Below are positions 23,861 through 35,258 of a stretch of 64,000 nt of DNA, piece after piece (position 1 is the stretch's first letter; each line of letters begins with the position of its first letter). The stretch is taken from the NCBI GenBank assembly GCA_029851415.1, contig CM056744.1, forward strand, positions 86,398,907 through 86,462,906, read 5' to 3'. A program made the translations under genes and the position numbers. The notes below the pieces were generated by a model that searched no databases, was not told where the DNA came from, and was given only the letters and a program-made list of their open reading frames with translations. The DNA comes from Eretmocerus hayati. Its lineage: Eukaryota; Arthropoda; Insecta; Hymenoptera; Aphelinidae.

Positions 23861-26020
23861 TATATGAGTGATTCTGGAGCAAGCTGGACAAAACCGTCAC
23901 CAGGGGGGTCTGGGAAAAATCTGCAAAAATTTTTTTCCATTAGTACTATGTTGAAATAGTACGAAAAAATTTTTTTCAGATTTTTTCGGCCCCCCCTGTG
24001 GGCCCCAGGGCCGATGAAAGGGCCATTTTAGGCCCTTTTTTAGCAGGGCCGGCTCCGGACAGCTCCGCGCCCCTGGGCAAAATAACGCCTGTTTTTTAGC
24101 CTATTCTAGGAAAATCATAGCTCCGACGCAATTCAATATTTTTCAACGTACTTGGGCGCATTTTTCTCGTCAAGACTAGTACTTTTGAAAAAAAAAATTG
24201 TCCAAGGTCACTTAGTGAGCCTGACGACTTCTGCCACCTATTTATTGAGAGCAAATTTTAGCGATTTTTGGGCTTGCTTCAAAGTGATGTAGCTCCCACT
24301 AGACATGTGATAATCGACTTTAACAAGTAGTCATTTTGAAGGTCTTGAAAATACCTACAATTTGCCTACTTGTAAAAGTCAATTATCGCACTTTTTGTTG
24401 GAGCTACAGTCGATACAAGTTGAGCTATTTACGAAAAAGTCGAAAATTCAGGACTCGATTCCAAAAATATATCTTAATTTTTTTTCACCAAACTTGTGCG
24501 AAAATGTTCTTTCAGACATCTACTTTTAGTAGAAAAAATTTGGCGGAGGTTATTTTTTTTTTATTTTTTTTGCCGAGCGTTACAAAATGCCGCATTTCGT
24601 GGTTTTAGCAAAAACAGCATCTTTGACCACGGTCACATATGCTCCCATCTGGACTGATGTGCACCAATCTGTGTGAAAGTACTCCCCAAAGTACCCCCAA
24701 GTACGTGTAAGTTGCGGGGACGAGCCTCCACCCAGGAGCGAGCTGTAGGTTCTATTTACCGTGTCAAAAATAGGCATTATTTAGGCTATTCGAGCGTAAA
24801 CGACTGAGAGCATGATTTTACTCGTTCTGGCTCACAAATGAGATAATGGGGTAGAATGAGGATCCAAACATACTTTTCCGACTCAAAATGACCATCTAAA
24901 CACAATTCCGAGGTCAATTTAGCTCTAAAATGTCTTCTAGTGCCTCAACGGTGTCAGAACCCGTCGACAGAATCTAAGTTCTTAAGGGACAAAAGGACGA
25001 CTATTTAGAGCAAAACTGACCTCGGAATTGTGTTTAGATGGTCATTTTGAGTCGGAAAAGTATGTTTGGATCCTCATTCTACCCCATTATCTCATTTGTG
25101 AGCCAGAACGAGTAAAATCATGCTCTCAGTCGTTTACGCTCGAATATAGCCAAAATAATGCCTATTTTTGACACGGTAAATAGAACCTACAGCTCGCTCC
25201 TGGGTGGAGTCTCGTCCCCGCAACTTCTTACACGTACTTGGGAGTACTTTGGGGAGTACTTTCACACAGACTGGTGCACATCAGTCCAGATGGGAGCATA
25301 TGTGACCGTGGTCAAAGATGCTGTTTTTGCTAAAACCACGAAATGCGGCATTTTGTAACGCTCGGCAAAAAAAATAAAAAAAAATAACCTCCGCCAAATT
25401 TTTTTTACTAAAAGTAGATGTCTGAAAGAACATTTTCGCACAAGTTTGGTGAAAAAAAATTAAGATATATTTTTGGAATCGAGTCCTGAATTTTCGACTT
25501 TTTCGTAAATAGCTCAACTTGTATCGACTGTAGCTCCAACAAAAAGTGCGATAATTGACTTTTACAAGTAGGTAAATTGTAGGTATTTTCAAGACCTTCA
25601 AAATGACTACTTGTTAAAGTCGATTATCACATGTCTAGTGGGAGCTACATCACTTTGAAGCAAGCCCAAAAATCGCTAAAATTTGCTCTCAATAAATAGG
25701 TGGCAGAAGTCGTCAGGCTCACTAAGTGACCTTGGACAATTTTTTTTTTCAAAAGTACTAGTCTTGACGAGAAAAATGCGCCCAAGTACGTTGGAAAATA
25801 TTGAATTGCGTCGGAGCTATGATTTTCCTAGAATAGGCTAAAAAAGGGCCTAAAATGGCCCTTTCATGGGCCCTGGGGCCCACAGGGGGGGCCGAAAAAA
25901 TCTGAAAAAAATTTTTTCGTACTATTTCAACATAGTACTAATGGAAAAAAATTTTTGCAGATTTTTCCCAGACCCCCCTGGTGACGGTTTTGTCCAGCTT
26001 GCTCCAGAATCAATCATATA
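23861..26020. mobile_element. Second large foldback element, about 1-kb arms
   Basis: The left arm 23861-24916 and right arm 25017-26020 are near-perfect reverse complements around a spacer of about 100 bp. Outer ends carry TATATGA, then TGATTCTGGAGCAAGCTGG. The left arm has about 55 extra bases near 24043-24100 that the right arm lacks. Unrecognised 65-aa frames (24580-24777 minus, 25158-25358 plus) mirror each other. No transposase. It is unrelated in sequence to the 13464-15887 element. Confidence 0.9.
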
Positions 26021-28499
26021 GTATGCCCTAAGGAATACTCACTCGTCGTCCGAATCGTCTAAAATTTTTCCTGTACTGCTCGAGACACAGTTAAACCCAT
26101 GTACTTGTAGTATACAATCAATCAACTGAGTGTTTTAGTCGCAAATTTATATACTTGCTCTTCAATATTTGTATTTACTCATCAATACTCAACTTGTTAC
26201 TCGTGTATTTGGAACCATTAGTAAGATGAATGAGCTTCTACTCGAGTAAACTGGTGTGTACATTTTTATTCCCTGAAAATTCGACGCAATGACATTTTGA
26301 ACGATCTTCTTCCTCCAGGGAATTCTTCCATTTCACGTATACTCTCTACATCTATACTCCACCGAGCACCCGATTCAATTGCACGAAATTTGTTTGCGCT
26401 CGTCTCCACCTCATCGACTTCGTTGCAAGTTCAAAGGCTTTCACTCACACTATAGTTACGGATGATTTCCCGCATCTATTCCTTAACATTACAATCCATC
26501 TCAAGGTCTGGATCAGCTCCTCAATTTAGCTCTCTGAATGGAGTGTATCTCTTCTGTCATTGATTATTTATTTGCAAATCCTTTGAATTTTTCTTCTCTC
26601 GTCTTGTGAATTTTTCTCCTTTAAGCATAGCATTGGGAGGATAGGTATGCTAGATCAGATGAAATTGACTACACTGGCATCCATCGCTCTGTCTATTGAG
26701 ACATCGTATATCTAGCTATTACGACGACGATGCTTTGTGAGAGTAATATCAGCGAACTTTGTGTACAGACTCATAGAATCTCGTGTATCGGGATCGCGAG
26801 ATTGCATCGAGCTTAGGATAGATGAAACCTCGAATGATACTGCCAGCATATGAGTGATATGCATGTTTCCCCAGGGATCAAATTTTTTGTATGCATCATA
26901 TAATGGAAAATGAGTAGGATATTGGATGACTATACATGACATGAGGGACAGGATTTGGTAGTTGCATGGTTGTTTGCTGACATATATATGTTACTGAAAA
27001 GGAACCATGTTTCCGAAACCAGTCTTGAAAGGGAATGGGAATCAAAGGGGGTCGATTAAGTTGTGAATAGGGTTGGTGGTTAATTGTATTCAAATTTCAT
27101 CTCGAAGTTCTCTAGATTATATTCTGAGACTAAGATCTTTCACTTAGCTTCGTTTCTCGGAATATGATTCGGCAAATGACTAAATTGCTTGATGTTGGGA
27201 GATTCCTCTGAATTGAATTTTGGGTGATCAAGTGAATTGATATCTCTAGAATTGGTTTCGCTAGCTTTTACACTTATTCCTAGTTCCAGAAAGAACTATG
27301 TATTGAAATTAGTTGTGCCTCAGATCCTGCTCTGAATGATCATTATTATTTCATATACGTTCGATTGTGGATATCTACTGGAATAGAGGAGAAAAATTTG
27401 AAAATATATCCGATTCCTGGAACCAAATGGGAATCTTGTTCGCAACCATTCTTTGACGGATTTTCAATCAAAATCTGCTCTAAAACCCTCACCTCTATCT
27501 CACCAGGCTCATCTATAGGTCCTTAGTTGAAGTCACTTTTCAAATTTTCTCATAAAACTCTACTCTCTACAATTCTCCTAAATATCATTTTCCGCGTGAA
27601 ATATTGGATTTTCCACGAGGGACTATTATCAGATTTTTGTTTGAGGTTCCAACTGCTAGGAGGCAAAGATACAAACTCCAAGCACGATTCCATAACTTAC
27701 CAGTCTTTTGTAATAAAATTCCCAAAAACCGAATCATGGGTATTGCTCCCAAAAAATGTGCTTCGTGTGCTGTGAATGAAGCAGAAGCTTTGGCGTAGAG
27801 AAAAAAAAGCAATCCATCAAAGGCCAAAGAACACGTTACGTAAAATCTTCATGATCCCTCAAGGATTCTTCCACATGAGGCTTTCGTCTCAAACGTGACG
27901 ATGCATATATTCGAGATGGTTTTCATCCTCACTTGTACCTTACTTTCATGTGTATATACCTGCGTAAAAGCTCGGTCGTCGTCGTCGTCGTACTCTTTTG
28001 TTATCGTGCCATAGTTTCGCTTGTCATTCATCGTTTTGTTTCCCCGCCACGCACATCGACACCTGCTGTTATTGAAAATTTTATGGACTTGCTCCGTGAC
28101 ATGCACTCCACATGCCAAGATATATTGGATAGGATAGAACGTCATGCACCATCGAGTTTGCTGATGCTATACCAGATAATATTGCCGCTCGATGATTTAC
28201 TGAGATCGATAAAGGAGTTTAGTTTTTCCTCTTAAAGTTGGCGCGTTGTTTCAAGTATGAATTGTATGGAGACCACAAACGCTGGTCGTATAAATATTGG
28301 ATTTCAGAATTTAATGAGTTTTGAGGATGTAATAGTGATGGGAATCGTGATTGTTATGGTTTTTATCTCATATGTCAATAATATTTTCCTGTTGGGTAGG
28401 AGTTGAGACTTTGATCAATCAGCACGTTGGCTCATCCATAGACTTACTTTCCGTGTTCCAAGATTTTTCATGTTCATCGGTGTATCTATTCATGAATAA
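26021..28499. other. Non-coding; unassigned open frame with GTC microsatellite
   Basis: A 100-aa + frame at 27933-28235 contains a (GTC)n tract (27976-27991) and ends with an amphipathic-looking segment (CQDILDRIERHAP). I recognise no family and no clear splice sites, so it may be chance. The remainder of the stretch shows nothing. Confidence 0.3.
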
Positions 28500-29965
28500 T
28501 GATAAAATACGCTGCTAAAAGTGATTAGCAGAAAGCTTTCTCCAAGCGTCATTTAGAATAACCAGACCATCATCATTCTAAAATTGTATGAAAAATATAA
28601 TGTGAAATTCCTTTCCACATGATAATTGAAACTATATTATACTTTTTTGTATCTTTATTGATATCATTATAAATCTCATAAATCAGATATTCGTTAAAAA
28701 ATTCTACATTCTCACAATTACAATACCAATTCAAAATTATCAATATCATCGATCACTTGACGAACTTTACATCAAAGTTGAGATCTGTAGAGATTAAATG
28801 AAATTTCTGTATCAACCAATCGATAGATCTCGCAGAAAAAATCATATTAAGATTGAGATAAATGAGTCATGAAGGAAGGTAGGAGGAAAAATTGAATATT
28901 AAGGGAAATTTTCCTTTATTTTTTGAATTATTTTTTGGAGTAAGCTTTTTAGAAGGATTTGAGCCATCTAGTCTTACCAGGAGAATGTTTCAGATCCGGG
29001 TCACGGATTCGGCTGAAACTCTGGAAATAGTCTTCTTTTAGTACCAATAGAAGATATCCAAAATTATAGACCCTAACGCTCAAGCATTTCCGAGCTGCAG
29101 CAAAAAACTTTAGCATTGCCCATATGGCCCTATGTTAAAAGATAGTATATATAGGTATACTGTAATGCATAGGTTATTGGCTGTAGCTTGAAAACGCTTG
29201 AGCGTTAGGGTTTATAATTTTGGGTATCGTCTTTTGGTACTAAAAGAAGACTATTCCCAGAGTTTCGGCCAAATCCGTGACCCGGATCTGAAACACTCTC
29301 CTGGTTAGGTTTTTTCGATGATATCTATTAGTTGGTTGAGACAGAATTTGGATGCGGTAGGTTTAAAAAGGCTCAACAAAAATTTTTGGTGAAAATTTTG
29401 ATTTTTTTGAAAATTTGAGATCTGCAGAGATCAAATGAAATTCCGGTATTAACCAATCGATAGATCTCGCAGAAAAAATCATAGTTTAGGTGACTCAATT
29501 CGTTGTGAGAGTGTGTGGGAAAAAGATATTTATGTATTAAAAGTTGAAATTTGAGCACTTTTTGTTCAAAAAGCCCATGGATCAAATTTGACTGGGAGCC
29601 GAAAGGTGCCAAATCACTGGGCTCTCAGAAATTGGATTCTCTACAACTTGTAGAAAGCCAAAAGTTGATAAGGCGAATAGTAAAAGAGAAAGCGTGTCCA
29701 ATATAAAACAACATACATACATACACACACACAAACACGGAAAACGGGGTGGAAAGATGAGTCTTTGGCAGATTTGGGAGGACATTAGGAGGAAAAGTGT
29801 TACCTACGTTTGATAGCTTTTGGCGAGAGGAAGAGAATGGTCGTTGGCTTTTTTCGATAAGAGGGATTTTGTTGAAGAATATGTTGATTTTAATGAAAAA
29901 TTTGATCAAATTTTCGTTGGGGTGAAAACAAAGCTTTCTCTTTAGAGAAAGCAAAATGAATAAAT
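28500..29965. repeat. Dispersed repeat family, copy 1 (interrupted)
   Basis: It begins ATACGCTGCTAAAAGTGATT (a CTGCTAA/TTAGCAG hairpin) followed by AGCAGAAAGCTTTCTC. It ends near 29940-29965 with CTTTCTCTTTAGAGAAAGC. Internal words CCAATCGATAGATC, GCAGAAAAAATCATAG and GATAAATGAGTCAT, and a (CATA)/(CA) tract with AACACGG, recur in a second copy at 51620-53285. Non-coding. The hairpin end hints at a rolling-circle or foldback origin, but this is not established. Confidence 0.6.
28977..29304. mobile_element. Foldback MITE with TTA target duplication, nested
   Basis: CCAGGAGAATGTTTCAGATC at the left is mirrored by GATCTGAAACACTCTCCTGG at the right. Arms are about 125 bp around a loop of about 75 bp. 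It is flanked by TTA on both sides (28974-28976, 29305-29307). The host repeat family shows an uninterrupted site at 52405 (CTAGTCTGAGGTTTTTTC), so the insertion point is directly visible within this window. The loop resembles that of 5270-5601. Confidence 0.85.
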
Positions 29966-30638
29966 ATAGAGTTTCTCCGAGGGGAAAAATTTGGATTCAT
30001 GCGCACTACTGAAAAGATAGATCATCCAATTCCCAAGATTGCTCGATACTTAGTCTCATAGTCCAACAAAGATTTTTTCAGATTTTTCCAAGAGACTTGG
30101 AAATTTGCCAAGTTTAGAAGCACTCGCTCCTCGTGGTTGATACTCACTAGTAGACTACCAACTTCCTCGTCAAAGAAAGAGTTCTTGTACCTATATATAT
30201 CCGCGACTTTGGCGTCGTAACATGCAAAATAGGCAGTAATAAGTTAGTAGCAGCCTTTCTTCGAGAGTCTTACAAACTGTATTACGAGGCTCAAAATATT
30301 TTCTGTGAGACGAAATTTTAAATTCAAATGTGGATCGTTGGAGCATCACTCAGTATAATCTTGAGGATCCTCCAATACAATGTTTCCAAAACTTTGCATG
30401 CCGAAGATTTATGATGAACGTAGTTTCTGGTTGTTCTTTGCGAGCCATGGCCGACTGTACAACCTCGCGCTGCACTGGATTTGGTGATTAAAAATTCACT
30501 CGTAGATTGGTTATAAATATGAGAATCCACTACTTGATAGATAGATGGTCGTCTCCGGGTGACATTACACATTAGAATAACAAGTTTTTTCTTGTTCTCC
30601 TGTCAACAAATTGTAATGAATGTCTATGGCAGCATTAA
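29966..30638. other. Non-coding, nothing recognised
   Basis: No coding or repeat signal recognised. Confidence 0.4.
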
Positions 30639-30835
30639 GAGCCTTTTCGGTCTAAAATCCAGAATGAACAACGTTTTCACGATTCGTATGCGGATTGGTG
30701 ACCGTTCATTTTGCACCTGCCCAGTTCCTGATCTCGAACAAGTTATAAACTTCGCAAACTAAGATGAACGGTCACCAATCCGGATACTTCATCACGAAAA
30801 CGTTGCTCAACCTGGATTTTCGATCGAAAAGGCTC
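30639..30835. repeat. Inverted-repeat element, about 197 bp
   Basis: The left arm begins GAGCCTTTTCGGTCTAAAAT and contains AACGTTTTCACGATTCGTAT. The right arm is its mirrored complement, ending AAAATTTTCG-like blocks and GAAAAGGCTC. Arms of about 72 bp enclose a loop of about 53 bp. A non-coding MITE-like foldback. Confidence 0.7.
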
Positions 30836-32499
30836 GCGTGGCTGTCGCTCATGTTTTATTTTCTATTTCACGATGAAAAAACCCGAAGAAACTTGTTTTT
30901 CTGATCCTGTAATGTCTCCCGGAGACTCCCACCTATTCACCAAATCATGGATCCCATTTTCGAAACCATATTCACGGCTGAATTTGCAACCACCAAATTC
31001 AACCCAGCGCGTGCAACGCAGGGTTGTAGAGTCGGACAGTGTATCTCATGATAGAATGTTCTAAATCAATGTGATTATAGCTTCAATCAAAGTTGAAGAT
31101 CTAAAAAAATTCGGCAAAGTGGTGAAATCATACATGTAAATGAATGAGGAAACTGCTTGGAAAACTTTCTTCTTCTGTTTATGAATTGCATAAGATCAAA
31201 GCAGATCTGAATTTTGTTCAAAATGACTCATCAGTATGGAAAAGTACGCGAACACAGATAGTGCTTTCGAACTATCCTGTGAGTTTTGCTAAATTTTCGT
31301 GTAATTCAAAAATATTTCGCATAATATCTTCTCAATACAAAGATAATCTATATGAGTTCTAATACTGGTACTCAAATTACGAAACAACTCGCCAAAGTTG
31401 TTAATGACTCTCGAATCCTATTTCGTCGATGTATCCGATTCATGGAAATGACCTCGCATGTATAGTACGTATGGCCTCTTTAGCCTTTATATCTGTTTAC
31501 GAGGCGTGAAAATGCACCAAAGAAACTTTACGATTGTGGGTCGTGTCGCTCCAGCCATAGATTTATACCGGCAAACATTCAATCCATGAGCGGTTGCCTG
31601 GGGAACGACCTTTCACAATAGGGACACATACTCCCTATAGATGTGACTACAAACCAAGAGGTCAAAGATGTGGTCTATTATTGTGCCTAGAAGTCAAAAC
31701 TGGCTGGAATAGAGTGACCACCTGAGTTAAAGTGAAAACCCAGTTTCGCATGCGAAATGCTTGATTTCAAGTGTGCGTGCTCGAGGAGCTTCTGTGCTCT
31801 GCTCCATCGTAAAATCGCTTATCGTGAAGGTAGGGAAGCTATGCCTGGCTTTTATTATCGTGAATTTCATACCCGAGCTGCCAGGAATATTTTCCAGATG
31901 AAAATGAGACCGAGATCGAGTTTCAGATGGAACTCTTTCACATCAGTCGTTTGACCAAGCTTGGTCTTAAGGGACGTAAAGTCTCCTCAAAAATGGTGTA
32001 TTAAATATGGCATCATCATAAAGCACTTGAACATCGGATATATTCATTGGCAAATTAGGTTATGGGTCATCTAGACTCGCTGAGGTTCATTTTTGAATTT
32101 CCTGTAAGAATGATAATAATAATTTTTCATATCTCAGATGGTGATACCAATTCCAAAATTATGCAATACACCGAACTTGTGCTAGACATTAGAATATTCA
32201 AATGTGCTCTCAGCGATATTCGAGTGATTTTCATACCTTCTCGATCTCTTTTTGAGGTTATTTTGCGGAACCTACAGATTTACGTGGCTTCCGAACCACA
32301 CAAGCATCCAACCCCTTGAGTAACTTTAATTTGGTTCCCATTACTCTTTCAATGACTCTTCCAGGGCTACAAATTTTGACTTTGTATCATCACCATAAGA
32401 ATCATTCAGGAGCTTTTCACAGGATCAAGTCACCAAGCGAGTTATCAAGGTCGTCTACAAAAATTCTCGCAGAGAATTGTTCCTGTCATGATTATGTGA
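30836..32499. other. Non-coding, nothing recognised
   Basis: Short frames only, none recognised. Confidence 0.35.
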
Positions 32500-33595
32500 A
32501 AGTATGATAGGAAGGTAAATCACCATATTTTTCCTGTAAGCTCTGAGGCCTGAAAGGTCTCATCTTATTCATTATATTCGTCGATAATTTGAAAGTGCAC
32601 ATACGAGAGGCTGAAGTATTAATTTATGCAGATGATGTAAAACTTTTTTCTAAGATCAAATCCCCCAGAGATGCCTCGCGGCTCCAGATAGCACTCTCTA
32701 AACTAGTCGACTGGTCCAAAGTGAATGGCTTAAAACTAAATCTGCAAAAATGTCATGTTCTCATCTCCAGTAGATCTAATAACAGATTCCTATTCGATTA
32801 TAAGATAAGTGAAAGTCCTCTCAATAGAGTTGATTCGATTTCAGATCTGGGTATAATCTTTGACTCAGAATTGAATTTCAATGAACATATTGACAATATC
32901 ACAAGTAAAACTCACATAATTGTAGGTCTAATAAAACGCACAACGTCTGATTTTAAATGCACAACAGCGATACTACACTTGTATAAGGCCCTCGTAATTC
33001 CAATTCTGATATATGGCTCAACAGTATGGCCTCCCTATCAGATTCAGTTGCAAAAGAAACTCGAAAGTGCTCAACATAAAATTCTGAGATACTTATGCTT
33101 CAAATCAAAAGCTCCAATGCTATACACAGATCATGACTATACCCCGGCTTCAAAGAAATTCAACCTCTTGGGTTAATAGCCTATTTGAATTTAGAAACCT
33201 GAACTATGATCTACGTTGTACAAGACACATCTCAGAAACAACTAGTAGGAATAATTATTCTCTCTTTGCTCCGGCCAATAGACTGAGATGTTTTCGGAAT
33301 CTCCTTCCACCCGAACTTCAAAATATATCATCAGTTAAAAGTTTCAAGCCCCAACTATTTGAAGCAATCCGAGATACGGGTCTGTATGATTCTCTGCATG
33401 ATCTCATATTTTGAAAACTTCCTTGCAACTTGTATTTCCCAGAATAATATTAGTTTTTAAGATACGTTTCTTGTTTCTTTAGAATTAAAGTTAAATTGCA
33501 TAATTCTTGAATACAAATGTAAAAAGAGCAGTTATTGCCCGTATATATATATATATGAAAATGAATAAGAAATATATAAATAAATAAATATTTTC
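32500..33595 (+). pseudogene. 5'-truncated, frameshifted LINE reverse transcriptase (Jockey/CR1-like)
   Basis: This is the C-terminal half of a non-LTR retrotransposon reverse transcriptase. The main frame (32589-33176) reads LIYADDVKLFSKI, where YADD is the catalytic polymerase motif. It continues with VNGLKLNLQKC, LGIIFDSELNFNEHI and ILIYGSTVW, all typical of the Jockey/CR1 palm-thumb region. Just upstream, the motif preceding the active site (GLILFIIFVDNL) is broken by a frameshift and a stop near 32550. Near 33170 the frame shifts again, and the conserved tail (NSLFEFRNLNYDLRC through LLPPEL) continues to 33414. The 3' non-coding part runs to a TAAATAAATAAATA tail at about 33595. The endonuclease and ORF1 are missing, so it is dead. 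Family is clear, exact clade less so. Confidence 0.9.
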
Positions 33596-34029
33596 GAGCT
33601 CACCCGCAAAAAATTGTAGCTCTGACTCGATCAAGCCATTCTGGACGTAGTTCGGCTTCTTTCGTCTAATTTCAAGTTCTACCGTTTGATTCACTTGTTA
33701 ACAATGATAATCTCAAGTGAAATATATCTCCCAAAGCAACAAACGATTTAAACCACCCTTTTCGAAGGGATGAGTGAGGCCCACATTGTTTCTGAGATAA
33801 TCTTTATATGAGCATTCAGTCAAATCACAACAGAATTGTTGTTTCAAGATCAAGCAACCTTTGGTTCATTCAAGAATCGAATTCCCTGAATAATATTAAC
33901 CCAGATTTGCCGGGGTGAAGTGGGGACAAAAACAAAACCTAATATCTATCCGCGGCGGAAAAGGTAGGAGTAAACACTGACTGTAACCTTTCGAGACGCC
34001 CTTGGTGAATCATTTTCATCATTATTCCC
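33596..34029. other. Non-coding, nothing recognised
   Basis: Spacer without recognised features. Confidence 0.4.
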
Positions 34030-34212
34030 TCAAAATGCCGCTTTGAATCGCGGTTTTGGGGTTCTCATGATAAAAGTTCATCATTATCCTGTGCTTGCAA
34101 GCCTATTTGGGGCGCAGAGGACTCATTCTCATTTTCCGAGCGAAGCGAGGATAATAAACGATCTTAGCGCCCGAACTGAACGCTAGCGCCCAGGGCAACG
34201 ATGAAGTATAAT
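34030..34212 (+). repeat. GAGCGAAGCGAG-type MITE, copy 1
   Basis: Contains AAAATGCCGCTTTGAATCGC, GGTTTTGG, the word CCGAGCGAAGCGAG and ends GCGCCCAGGGCAACGATG. Three further copies occur in the window: 38811-38999 (+), 58690-58880 (-) and 60405-60590 (-). Non-coding, TA-flanked where the borders can be read. Confidence 0.65.
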
Positions 34213-34380
34213 CTGCATTTCTTACAGATTTTAGTCATGTAGCACGATATGTAGAATTAATGATTCAGTTTCATATTTGCTGTGGGGTTTCGTATCGAAA
34301 TATCCACAAATTTATATTGCACAACTTCTGTCCTTCTCATACTAATACATAATTAGTCCCGTGGGAACTTTGAAATAATA

Positions 34381-34508
34381 GCTTTATTCGATTATGCTGT
34401 TTGGAGCGCTCCGAATTCTCGGATGTCTCTCTCTTACTCATTGCATTAGAAAGAGAGGTCCGAGAGTTCGGAGCGCTCCGAACGCTCCGAACTAGCATAA
34501 TCGAATAA
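34381..34508. repeat. Inverted-repeat element with 15-bp ends
   Basis: It starts TTTATTCGATTATGCT and ends AGCATAATCGAATAAA. The inner arms carry GGAGCGCTCCGAA words and mirrored CTCGGA-CTCTCT / AGAGAGGTCCGAG. Small foldback element of about 128 bp, non-coding. Confidence 0.75.
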
Positions 34509-35258
34509 ATCTAAAGTGTGCTACCTTGTACGAAACCTTGAAATGATTGCGGGGGGAAAAAATGACAAGAATCATTCTTGATGTATTTGAGTAAGTTCTT
34601 TCCAGCGCAATCATCAGTGTGCGGCCCAGAGTCACTTTGAAAAACTATCATCAAAAAAGGGCTCGGAGTGTCAGGTCCGTGTGATGTGGCTTTTTCTTTT
34701 TTCGACCTTCGTAGTGTGAAGCACCACAATGGGGCTTATCCGGGATCCGGGTGAGCAAACTAGAGAATTAAGCATTGAATTTCTCAGATGCAAGAGTTAA
34801 GAGATCACTTTTTGGGTGCTCGACAAGCACGTACATCTTGTGGTACAAAATCCCCAAAAATTTTACTCGCTCAGTTTTTCTCGATAAAAATGAATTTCTC
34901 TCATCTCAGATCTTTTCGCACCAATTTTGTTCCAAGCTCATCGTTGGAGCAACTTTTATTGCCCCAGGGAATCGAGAGGAATGGACATCTACTATGCCGG
35001 AGAACTTCTTCGCACAAGTCTATTTTTGCCCAATTTTTTGGTCAGGGTCGTTCCCGATTGGTGCGACCCTATATAAAGCAAGACTCCAGAGGTCCTACTC
35101 TGTTTTTTTCCCAAAAGTATCCAGTGGCCAAAAAACCCCAAATCCTCGAGACTTAGCTCAAATCTTTTATCAGTGAGATTAACTCCATTGACCAAATGTC
35201 AATTCCGTGCATAACCTCGCGATTCTTGAAGATAATAGCCTCCCTCGTTATGAATAAC
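34509..35258. other. Non-coding; overlapping unassigned frames
   Basis: Two overlapping + frames (133 aa at 34775-35176, 122 aa at 34788-35156) and minus frames are open here, but none resembles a family. Overlap of several open frames argues for chance. Confidence 0.3.

Noticed and set aside
34775..35176. 133-aa and 122-aa overlapping + frames
   Set aside because: Two frames are open over the same bases and neither shows family motifs; treated as chance.
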